NCBI GenBank assembly: GCA_017860085.1
Contig: JAFNAJ010000167.1
Coordinates: forward strand, 1 to 6,123
DNA: 6,123 bases
Source: Acidobacteriota bacterium
GTDB taxonomy: Bacteria > Acidobacteriota > Vicinamibacteria > Vicinamibacterales > JAFNAJ01
Direction: 5' to 3'
A model generated the notes under the pieces. The model saw only the letters and a list, made by a program, of their open reading frames with translations, was not told the origin of the DNA and did no database searches. The first letter of the stretch is position 1; each line of letters begins with the position of its first letter. Position numbers and translations under genes: made by a program. Of this stretch, positions 1 to 6,123 are shown piece after piece.

Positions 1-1500
<1,500 letters not shown>

Positions 1501-1623
1501 CAGCGTGCGTCCTTCGTGTGTCGCGCTCGGCTTGCGTCGCCGACCTGGTCGGCTGGGTGCGTCGTTGTCCGTCGGGGCGGCTCCTCGGCCGTCGGCCCTG
1601 GCGCCCGTGCGCCGTGTCGTGCG
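1501..1623 (-). other. atpH-atpA intergenic leader with two small hairpins
   Basis: This 123-nt spacer is unusually long for an otherwise compressed operon. On the minus strand it holds a 5-bp hairpin (GGCGC / GCGCC, 4-nt loop) at 1600-1613, ten bases after the atpH stop. It also holds a 6-bp hairpin (GCCGAC, loop CAG, GTCGGC) at 1539-1553, about 39 nt before the atpA start. No U-run follows either one, so they are not standard intrinsic terminators. I see no convincing -10/-35 pair and no small ORF. They may tune message stability or alpha-subunit translation; the alternative is chance pairing in GC-rich DNA. Confidence 0.4.
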
Positions 1624-2169
1624 CTACGCGCTCTCGATCATCAGCTCCTTGAGGCGCTCCAGCTGCCGCGCCACGCTACCGTCGTAGACGGTGCTGCCCA
1701 CCTGCGCCACCACGCCTCCCAGGATGCCGGGGTCGACGGCCGTGGCCATCCGCACCTGCTTGCCCGTCAGCGTCCGCAGGCTCTGCTCGATCGCGACCGC
1801 GCGGTCGGCCGAGAGCGGCACGGCGGTGGTCACCGTCGCCGCCGCGACACCCTCGAGCTGCAGCACGCGCTGCTCGAAGGCGGCGACGAGGTCGTCGTAC
1901 ACACTGAGGTGGTCGTGACGCACCAGGATGAGGAGGAACTCCTGGAAGAGCTTTGAGACCTTCAACAGCGAGAGCAGCTCGCCGACCACGCCCCGCTTCA
2001 CCTGGACGGGGATGGCCCCGCTCGTCAGGGCGCTTCGCAATTCCGGGTGGCCGGCCATGAGCGCGCCGAACGTCTGCAGTTCCTCGAGTACCGCCCGAGG
2101 GGCCGCGTCGGTCTGCGCCACCGTGAACAGCGCCTTCGCGTATTGCATCGCGATCGCGCGGCTAGTCAT
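1624..2169 (-). CDS. atpH: F1 ATP synthase delta subunit
   Basis: Delta (OSCP-type) subunit that joins the top of the F1 head to the b'/b peripheral stalk so that the stator resists rotation. The protein is 181 residues, close to the 177 of E. coli. The N-terminal six-helix domain starts with the typical AIAMQYAKALF (residues 5-15). The C-terminal family signature is visible around residues 141-166 (MATAVDPGILGGVVAQVGS, then YDGSV), and the ending RQLERLKELM is usual for the family. The ATG at 2167-2169 lies inside the end of atpF: the two genes overlap by 8 nt (atpF stop TAG at 2162-2164), which indicates translational coupling. GAGGA six bases before the ATG, still within atpF, is its ribosome binding site. 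The gap to atpA is 123 nt. Confidence 0.97.
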   Translation of the reverse strand: MTSRAIAMQYAKALFTVAQTDAAPRAVLEELQTFGALMAGHPELRSALTSGAIPVQVKRGVVGELLSLLKVSKLFQEFLLILVRHDHLSVYDDLVAAFEQRVLQLEGVAAATVTTAVPLSADRAVAIEQSLRTLTGKQVRMATAVDPGILGGVVAQVGSTVYDGSVARQLERLKELMIESA

Positions 2170-2797
2170 GAGCGGTCCTCATCTCCGACACGTAGCGGTC
2201 GACGAGGCGCTGCTGGTCGGCGTCGGTCATGTTGGCCTTCAGGCGCTGCTCGGCCACGTCCACCGCCAACTCGGCCGCGTGCCGTGTCAGATCGCGACGG
2301 GCCGTCTGCAGCCGAAGGTCGATCTCACGCTGGGCCTGCTCCACCAGGCGCTGCCGCTCGAGTTCGGCCGTCTGCTTGATGCGCGCCTCTTCGGCCGCGA
2401 TCTCCTCGGCGCCCCGCGCGCGCAGCGCCTCGAGTTCGCCGGGCAGGGCCTGCATGCGGGCCTCGATCTCCGCCACCTGGCGGGCGGCGTTGGCCTTCAT
2501 CTCGGCCGCGTCCTTCAACCCCTGACGGATCTGCTCGCCTCGCGCCGCGAGGTACTTGCCTATGGGTGAGCGCAGCAGGTACCAGAGCCCGCCCGCGAGG
2601 ATGGCGAAGTTGGCGAGGCGCGAGAGCAGCGATCCCAGGCTCTCGCCGTGCGCTTCCTCCGAGGCTGCGTGCTCACCGGCCGTTGGCTCGGCATGTCCTG
2701 CCGCCGGATCCGGCGCAGCCAGCGATGCCAGAGGTAGGGCCGTGAGCCATGCGGCCAACAATGTTGAGCGAAGCACGTGCTGGACGGTCGGATGCAT
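2162..2797 (-). CDS. atpF: F0 ATP synthase subunit b with N-terminal signal-like segment
   Basis: Peripheral-stalk b subunit. I place the start at the ATG at 2795-2797, giving 211 residues. The frame stays open for 66 more codons upstream, but that stretch runs antiparallel-coded through atpF' in another frame and has no membrane-protein character. From the chosen start, residues 1-28 look like a signal peptide (VLRSTLLAAWLTALPLASLA, then A-P). A Glu/His/Ala-rich linker follows at about 29-55, then the usual b-type membrane helix at about 60-77 (ANFAILAGGLWYLL) with the family hallmark SPIGKYLAAR at 77-86. A long charged coiled coil fills the rest. Standard b subunits (about 156 residues) lack the leading segment. 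The start is 13 nt after the atpF' stop, and the Shine-Dalgarno is poor, so expression may depend on coupling to atpF'. The 3' end overlaps atpH by 8 nt. Whether the leader is cleaved or kept as a second helix cannot be told from sequence. Confidence 0.93.
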   Translation of the reverse strand: MHPTVQHVLRSTLLAAWLTALPLASLAAPDPAAGHAEPTAGEHAASEEAHGESLGSLLSRLANFAILAGGLWYLLRSPIGKYLAARGEQIRQGLKDAAEMKANAARQVAEIEARMQALPGELEALRARGAEEIAAEEARIKQTAELERQRLVEQAQREIDLRLQTARRDLTRHAAELAVDVAEQRLKANMTDADQQRLVDRYVSEMRTAHD

Positions 2798-2810
2798 GGT
2801 GGCGGACCCG

Positions 2811-3236
2811 CTAGGAGACCTTCCGACCGAGCACACGCTCGGCAATCTCCCGCCCGAGAACATCGGCGTCGGCCGACAGCCGCTCGCGTGCAGCCACCGC
2901 GTCGGCGGCAAGCTGCTCGGCGGCCCTGGCCAGACCTTCCTGACCTTCGCGTCGTGTGGCGGCAAGCAACTCGGACCGCTGCGCCTGAGCGTCACGCCGG
3001 GTGTGGTCCATCTCCCGGTACAACGCCGTTCGCGCGGCCGTCATCTTGGCCTCGAACTCCGCGACCGCTGCCGACGCCTCGCCTGACGCCTTGTCGGCGA
3101 CCGCGCGGGCTGACGCGGTGATCTCCTCGCGCGCGGCCATCACTCGGAACAGCGGTCGGAACAGGAGCCGGTCGAGGAGTACCGTCGTGAGCAGAACGAT
3201 CAGGATGACCCAGAGGACCGACAGGTCCGGAAGCAC
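2811..3236 (-). CDS. atpF': F0 ATP synthase subunit b' (second b-type stalk subunit)
   Basis: A second, shorter b-type peripheral-stalk subunit of 141 residues, the first gene of the ATP synthase cluster. It has one N-terminal membrane helix at about residues 6-22 (SVLWVILIVLLTTVLL), then the b-type elbow DRLLFRPLFRVMAAREE, where b subunits carry Pro and Arg after the helix. The remainder is an Ala/Glu/Arg-rich coiled coil ending in GREIAERVLGRKVS. Tandem b' and b genes are known from cyanobacteria, photosynthetic proteobacteria, Deltaproteobacteria and Acidobacteriota, where b' and b pair as a heterodimer. The start is GTG (3234-3236), chosen because GGAGGT lies seven bases upstream and no better start exists. 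A promoter and leader hairpin precede it. Only 13 nt separate it from atpF. Naming varies (atpF', atpG or atpX). Confidence 0.93.
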   Translation of the reverse strand: MLPDLSVLWVILIVLLTTVLLDRLLFRPLFRVMAAREEITASARAVADKASGEASAAVAEFEAKMTAARTALYREMDHTRRDAQAQRSELLAATRREGQEGLARAAEQLAADAVAARERLSADADVLGREIAERVLGRKVS

Positions 3237-3274
3237 GAGTGAGACCTCCGAAGACGGGCCGAGGTGCGGGGCTA

Positions 3275-3297
3275 CCGGTCGCGGCGACGGCGACCGG
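3275..3297 (-). promoter_or_regulatory. Leader hairpin of the ATP synthase operon mRNA
   Basis: On the minus strand, CCGGTCGC and GCGACCGG form a perfect 8-bp stem around a 7-nt loop (CGTCGCC). The hairpin lies between the predicted promoter and the atpF' ribosome binding site, about 38 nt upstream of the GTG start. If transcription begins about 7 nt after the -10 box (near 3303), the hairpin starts within the first ten bases of the message. A hairpin at the 5' end commonly protects messages from decay, but that role is inference here. No U-run follows, so it is not a terminator. Confidence 0.55.
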
Positions 3298-3309
3298 CGA
3301 AACCCCGAA

Positions 3310-3339
3310 CTTATATCATTTCCGGCACCTTACGGACAA
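3310..3339 (-). promoter_or_regulatory. Putative sigma70-type promoter of atpF'-atpF-atpH-atpA
   Basis: On the minus strand a -35-like TTGTCC (3334-3339) and a -10-like TATAAG (3310-3315, five of six consensus bases) are separated by 18 nt. They sit in the 125-nt selD-atpF' gap, in one of the few AT-rich stretches of this GC-rich region. The expected start would lie near 3303, giving a leader of about 66 nt. The position fits a promoter that runs the ATP synthase genes independently of parAB and selD. This is consensus matching only; the -35 is moderate (four of six). Confidence 0.6.
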
Positions 3340-3346
3340 GGGCGGG

Positions 3347-3359
3347 GGCGGTTGCCGCC
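3347..3359 (-). terminator. Possible weak hairpin just after selD
   Basis: Three bases beyond the selD stop, GGCGG and CCGCC form a 5-bp stem with a 3-nt loop (CAA). A C-rich run follows rather than a U-run. It may mark the end of selD or slow polymerase, but it lacks the defining features of an intrinsic terminator and could be chance. The downstream promoter begins only seven bases further on. Confidence 0.2.
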
Positions 3360-3361
3360 GA

Positions 3362-4411
3362 TCAGACGAGCTCGATCAGCGCCTCACTCGCTGGCCCGAC
3401 GGTACCCACCCTCGCCACGTCGACGCCCGCGGCGCGGAGGTGCTCGATCACGGCTTCGGCAGCCGCCGGGTCGATGGCCGCAAAGAGCCCCCCCGACGTC
3501 TGGGGGTCGTAGAGCAGCGCCCGCAGCGCGTCGTCCAGCCCCCCGGGCTCGCGGACACGCGCCCCGAAGTAGGCCAAGTTGGTGGCTCCTCCCCCGGCGC
3601 GGTTGCGGGATGCCAGGTCGATCGCGCCAGGCAGGAGTGGGACGTCGGCGACCCTGATGACGAGCGTGACCCCACTCGGCAGCGCCATCTCACAGGCGTG
3701 GCCGACCAGGCCGAACCCCGTGATGTCGGTGCAGGCGTGCACGACCTCAGGCCCGGCCTCCGCCAGCACCTCCCCCGCGGCCCGGTTGAGCGTGGTCATC
3801 ATCAGGGTGGCCGCGCGAACTGCGTCGGCCGGCGCGCGGTCGTTCTTGAGGGCCGTCGAGATCACGCCGGTGCCGATGGGCTTCGTCAGGACGAGCTGGT
3901 CACCCGGGCGCGCCCCAGTATTGGCCAGCACACGGCCCGGGCGGATGCGTCCTGTGACGGCGTAGCCGAACTTGACCTCGGTGTCCTGCACGGTGTGGCC
4001 ACCCAGCAGGACGACCCCGGCCTCGGCGAGCTTGTCGTAGCCACCGCGAAAGATCGCTTCGGCGACGGCCGTGGCGAAGTCCTTCGCAGGAAACGCCGCG
4101 ATGGCGAGCGCCGTCATCGGCACGCCGCCCATCGCATAGACATCGCTGACGGCGTTGGCCGCGGCAATCTGCCCGAACGCGTACGGGTCGTCCACGATCG
4201 GGGTGAAGAAATCCACGGTCTGGACGAGTGCGAGATCCTCACCCACCAGGTACACACCCGCATCGTCCGCAGTCCGGAAGTCGACGAGGACGCGGGGATC
4301 GGTCGGCACGGGCACGGCGCTCAGGACCTGAGCGAGCTCGCCGGCGGCGAGTTTGCTCGCTCAACCGCTGCAGGCCGCGTACTCGGTGAGTCGGCGCTTC
4401 TTCTGGGTCAT
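3362..4411 (-). CDS. selD: Selenophosphate synthetase, selenocysteine-containing (UGA at codon 17)
   Basis: Makes selenophosphate from selenide and ATP, the selenium donor for selenocysteine and selenouridine synthesis. The conventional frame begins at an internal GTG (4313-4315) and would lack the catalytic N-terminus. Upstream the same frame reads MTQKKRRLTEYAACSG, UGA (4361-4363), ASKLAAGELAQVLSAV, then joins it, giving 349 residues against 347 in E. coli. The UGA is codon 17, aligning with catalytic Cys17 of E. coli, and Lys20 follows, so it is read as selenocysteine. Other landmarks are DDAGVY (49-54), TVDFFTPIVDDP (65-76), NAVSDVYAMGG (86-96), GGHT (137-140), LTKPIGTGV (175-183), DITGFGLVGH (229-238) and DPQTSGG (302-308), covering the metal/ATP-binding sites of the PurM-like fold. 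A SECIS-like hairpin begins at the UGA. The true stop (3362-3364) is also UGA. The ATG lies 26 nt after a 29-bp palindrome and has no clear Shine-Dalgarno, so the exact start (GTG at 4418-4420 is possible) is less certain than the recoding. A nonsense-mutated pseudogene is the alternative, but no other damage is present. Confidence 0.93.
4329..4363 (-). promoter_or_regulatory. Bacterial SECIS-like hairpin in selD
   Basis: A 35-nt stem-loop on the coding strand starts with the UGA itself. The outer stem UGAGCGAG pairs perfectly with CUCGCUCA (8 bp). A four-base bulge CAAA lies on the 5' side. The inner stem CUCGCC pairs with GGCGAG (6 bp) around a GCC loop, or 5 bp with a 5-nt loop. Known bacterial SECIS elements sit directly downstream of the UGA within the coding region, with an unpaired guanine at the start of the apical loop about 16 or more bases from the UGA, and are bound by SelB. 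Both features hold here: the loop starts with G, 16 nt after the UGA. SelB binding itself is inferred. Confidence 0.82.
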
Positions 4412-4437
4412 GACATACACGAAGCAGACAGTGCCAA

Positions 4438-4510
4438 TGGGGTCAGATCTTGAATTTATGCATTCCTGGTCCGTCCGCGGCGGAATGCATAAATTCAAGA
4501 TCTGACCCCA
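4438..4510. repeat. 29-bp perfect inverted repeat, REP/RAYT-like palindromic element
   Basis: Two 29-bp arms (4438-4466 and 4482-4510) are exact reverse complements around a 15-bp GC-rich spacer. Each outer end reads TGGGGTCAGATC inward and each arm's inner end is GCATTCC. The middle of each arm is AT-rich, unlike its surroundings. It sits between the parB stop (28 nt away) and the selD start (26 nt away). From memory, palindromes with GGGGTCAGA-type ends occur beside Y1 (REP-associated) transposase genes in several GC-rich phyla, so a REP-like or MITE-like mobile element is the best guess; no transposase is in the window. If transcribed it forms a very stable hairpin but has no U-run. I see no clear direct-repeat target duplication. 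Confidence 0.85.
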
Positions 4511-4533
4511 ATATGTGTTTAAACACGCATATT
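4510..4533. repeat. AT-rich palindrome just downstream of parB
   Basis: A perfect 12-bp palindrome GTGTTTAAACAC (4515-4526) is extended by AATAT (4510-4514) and ATATT (4529-4533) after a two-base bulge. It begins five bases beyond the parB stop codon and touches the outer base of the 29-bp inverted repeat. It might be the residue of a parB terminator, a protein binding site, or part of the inserted element. It lacks the central CACGTG of parS, so it is not a parS site. Confidence 0.5.
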
Positions 4534-4537
4534 CGCG

Positions 4538-5383
4538 CTACCGCGTCGCGAGCAGTTGCTCATACAGCCGCTGCAACTCGTCCTCCGACGTGAACGCGAT
4601 CTCGATGTGCCCTCCGTTGGCTTTCCGCACGATCTGCACGCGCGTCCCGAGGGCGAGCTTGAGCCGTTCTTCCGCGGCGCGGGTATTGGCGTCCGTCCCG
4701 GTGGGCTCGCGACCGACGGCCGGCCTGCCCAGGCGTCGGACGAGCGCTTCCGTCTCGCGAACCGACAGGTCACGGTCCACGACCCGCTGCGCCACGTCGC
4801 GCTGATCGGCCACTTGCTCGGCCCCGAGAATGGCACGCGCATGCCCCATCGAGAGCCGCCCATCGGACACCCACTGCTGGACGTCGTCAGGCAACCTCAA
4901 CAGCCTCATATAGTTAGCGATTGACGTCCTGTCTTTCCCCACTGCCTCTGCGATGGCATCCTGGGTCAGGTGAAACTCGTCGCTCAACCGCCGGTAGGCC
5001 TTGGCCTCGTCGATGGGATTGAGGTTCTCGCGCTGGATGTTCTCGATGAGCGCCACCTCCAGCAACTTGTCGTCCGGCACGTGGCGGACGATGACGGGCA
5101 CCTTGAGAAGACCCGCCCGCTGGGCTGCCCGCCAGCGACGTTCGCCCGCGATGATCTCGTACGCGCTGCCCGCTCTGCGGACGACGATGGGCTGGATGAC
5201 GCCGTGGGTCTTGATCGAGCGCGCCAGGTCCTCGAGACCCGGTTCGTCGAAGTCCATCCTCGGCTGGAAACGATTCGGAGCCAGGAGGTCGAGGTCCACG
5301 TCGAAGCTCGCATCGTGGCGGAGTGGAGCCTCGGGAATCAACGCGCTCAGTCCACGCCCAAGGGCGGGTCGCTTGTCGGCCAC
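4538..5383 (-). CDS. parB: Chromosome partitioning protein ParB (CTPase, parS-binding)
   Basis: Centromere-binding protein that loads at parS, slides along DNA as a CTP-dependent clamp and works with ParA to segregate the replicated origin. The protein is 281 residues, normal for chromosomal ParB. The N-terminal ParA-contact segment KRPALGRGLSALI is at 4-16. The ParB/Srx CTP-binding domain contains QPRMDFD (40-46), GVIQPIVVRR (61-70), the arginine motif GERRWRA (80-86) and ENIQRENLNPIDEA (114-127). The DNA-binding helix-turn-helix is at about 138-163 (LTQDAIAEAVGKDRTSIANY), and the C-terminal dimerisation domain GGHIEIAF...LQRLYEQLL at 257-278. The start is GTG (5381-5383), chosen because GGAGG lies eight bases upstream. 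It follows parA by 20 nt, so the two are almost certainly co-transcribed. All key residues of an active ParB appear present. Confidence 0.98.
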   Translation of the reverse strand: MADKRPALGRGLSALIPEAPLRHDASFDVDLDLLAPNRFQPRMDFDEPGLEDLARSIKTHGVIQPIVVRRAGSAYEIIAGERRWRAAQRAGLLKVPVIVRHVPDDKLLEVALIENIQRENLNPIDEAKAYRRLSDEFHLTQDAIAEAVGKDRTSIANYMRLLRLPDDVQQWVSDGRLSMGHARAILGAEQVADQRDVAQRVVDRDLSVRETEALVRRLGRPAVGREPTGTDANTRAAEERLKLALGTRVQIVRKANGGHIEIAFTSEDELQRLYEQLLATR

Positions 5384-5403
5384 GGTCTGATCCTCCGTTC
5401 TGG

Positions 5404-6123
5404 TCAGTGGGTCGCGCCCGCGCGGGCCCGTTCAAGGAACTCCCGGGCAAGCGCCAGATAGGCCTCCGCACCGCGGCACCTGACGTCGTACAGCATCACG
5501 GGCATGCCGTGCGACGGGGCCTCCCCCAACCGAACGTTGCGCGGAATCACGGTATTGAAGACCCGCTCGCCAAAATACTCCCGGATTTCACGAGCGACCT
5601 GCTGTGCCAGGTTCGTCCGCTCGTCGTACATCGTCAGGAGGACGCCGCCGACTTCCAGGGCAGGGTTCATGGCTGTCTTGACGCGCCGAAGCGTCGCGAC
5701 GAGATCTGCCAACCCCTCGAGCGCGAAGTACTCGCAGTGGAGCGGGATGATGACCTCATCGGCGGCCACGAGGGCGTTGAGCGTGAGCAGGCCCAGGGAC
5801 GGCGGGGTGTCGATGATGATGTAGTCGTAGCTGGTGCGAAGAGGATCGAGAACCTGGCGCAGTCGTCGTTCCCGGTCGGCGAGGCCCACCATTTCGATCT
5901 CGGCACCGGTCAGGTGACGGTCAGATGGAGCCAGAACCAGGCCTTGCACCCCGGTTTCCACGGTGGGCAGACTCTGAGTTCCGAGTTGGGCATCCGTCAG
6001 CGCGTGGTAGACCGTTCCCACCTCGGCCGCCCGCTCTCGCTGCCCGAGCCCGCTCGTCAGGTTGGCCTGAGGATCGACGTCGACCAGCAGGACGCGCTGG
6101 TCCGCGAGGGCCAGGGATGCCCC
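5404..6123 (-). CDS. parA: Chromosome partitioning ATPase ParA (5' end cut off)
   Basis: ParA/Soj-family ATPase that binds DNA non-specifically as an ATP dimer and is released by ParB, driving origin segregation. The window holds 239 codons up to the TGA at 5404-5406. An ORF caller would start at a GTG at 6019-6021, but the frame continues to the window edge with clear ParA sequence: GASLALADQRVLLVDVDPQA, then NLTSGLG. The Walker A P-loop (KGGVGKT in the family) must lie just beyond the edge. Visible motifs, in codons from the edge, are VDVDPQAN (14-21), the Walker B region DYIIIDTPPSLGLLTLNAL (100-118), PLHCEYFALEGL (127-138), and the C-terminal VIPRNVRLGEAPSHGMPV (192-209). The family's usual YDxxSxGAxAY is YDVRCRGAEAY here, a mild change. 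About 15-20 N-terminal residues are missing. Its promoter is outside the window. Confidence 0.97.
   Translation of the reverse strand, partial: GASLALADQRVLLVDVDPQANLTSGLGQRERAAEVGTVYHALTDAQLGTQSLPTVETGVQGLVLAPSDRHLTGAEIEMVGLADRERRLRQVLDPLRTSYDYIIIDTPPSLGLLTLNALVAADEVIIPLHCEYFALEGLADLVATLRRVKTAMNPALEVGGVLLTMYDERTNLAQQVAREIREYFGERVFNTVIPRNVRLGEAPSHGMPVMLYDVRCRGAEAYLALAREFLERARAGATH

Noticed and set aside
2769..2786. CACGTG-centred sequence inside atpF as a parS site
   Set aside because: Only the central CACGTG matches; parS needs TGTTTCACGTGAAACA-like flanks, and here they are GAAG and CTGG. The CACGTG near 5079 fails similarly.
2798..2995. 66-codon N-terminal extension of atpF to an upstream start
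   Set aside because: It overlaps the 3' end of atpF' in another frame, has no b-subunit or signal character, and the internal ATG at 2795-2797 gives a natural signal-like start 13 nt after the atpF' stop.
4313..4315. GTG as the selD start (317 residues)
   Set aside because: This start removes the catalytic segment and Lys20; the frame upstream matches the SelD N-terminus through the UGA codon and restores family length.
3239..4453. 404-codon plus-strand ORF opposite selD
   Set aside because: Same antisense composition; the opposite strand carries all SelD motifs over the same stretch.
4438..4510. 29-bp inverted repeat as a standard intrinsic terminator
   Set aside because: Neither side has a T-run after the stem, and the stem is far longer and more AT-rich in its middle than typical terminators; a mobile palindromic element explains it better.
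4515..4526. GTGTTTAAACAC next to parB as a parS site
   Set aside because: It shares TGTTT with the parS half-site but lacks the central CACGTG, so the half-site spacing is wrong.
6019..6021. GTG as the parA start
   Set aside because: The frame continues to the window edge with conserved ParA sequence (VLLVDVDPQAN), so this is an internal Val codon.

Overview
The window is a GC-rich bacterial chromosome segment in which every supported gene lies on the minus strand. Read right to left, the order is parA (5' end cut off), parB, a 29-bp perfect inverted repeat, selD, then the ATP synthase genes atpF' (b'), atpF (b), atpH (delta) and atpA (alpha, cut off a few codons before its end). parAB next to a b'-b-delta-alpha cluster resembles the conserved, probably origin-near arrangement I know from Geobacter-like bacteria and Acidobacteriota. 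The paired b'/b subunits, the b subunit with an N-terminal signal-like segment, and a REP/RAYT-style palindrome suggest Acidobacteriota (perhaps Vicinamibacteria) or a related lineage. That placement is inference from memory; no rRNA or other taxonomic marker is present.

Right part (4538-6123): parA and parB form a tight pair for chromosome segregation, with a 20-nt gap and a strong Shine-Dalgarno before the GTG start of parB. No parS site is visible.

Middle (3362-4537): the key result is in selD (selenophosphate synthetase). A normal ORF call starts at an internal GTG (4315) and gives 317 residues without the catalytic N-terminus. Reading 32 codons further upstream, through one in-frame UGA at 4361-4363, reaches an ATG at 4409-4411. 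The UGA then falls at codon 17, the position of catalytic Cys17 in E. coli SelD, and is followed by Lys20. A strong hairpin (8-bp and 6-bp stems) begins at the UGA itself and fits a bacterial SECIS element. The gene therefore appears to encode a selenocysteine-containing SelD of 349 residues, and the host should have selenocysteine machinery. Just upstream, between parB and selD, lies the 29-bp inverted repeat (4438-4510), probably a REP-like or MITE-like element. It leaves only 26 nt before the selD start, with no clear Shine-Dalgarno.

Left part (1-3361): a good sigma70-type promoter (3310-3339) in the selD-atpF' gap and a leader hairpin (3275-3297) precede a compact ATP synthase operon. b' and b form the heterodimeric peripheral stalk, delta links it to F1, and alpha is a catalytic-hexamer subunit. 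atpI/atpB/atpE do not precede this cluster, so the membrane a and c subunits are probably encoded elsewhere. The long plus-strand ORFs, including one of 641 codons, are antisense shadows of these GC-rich genes.
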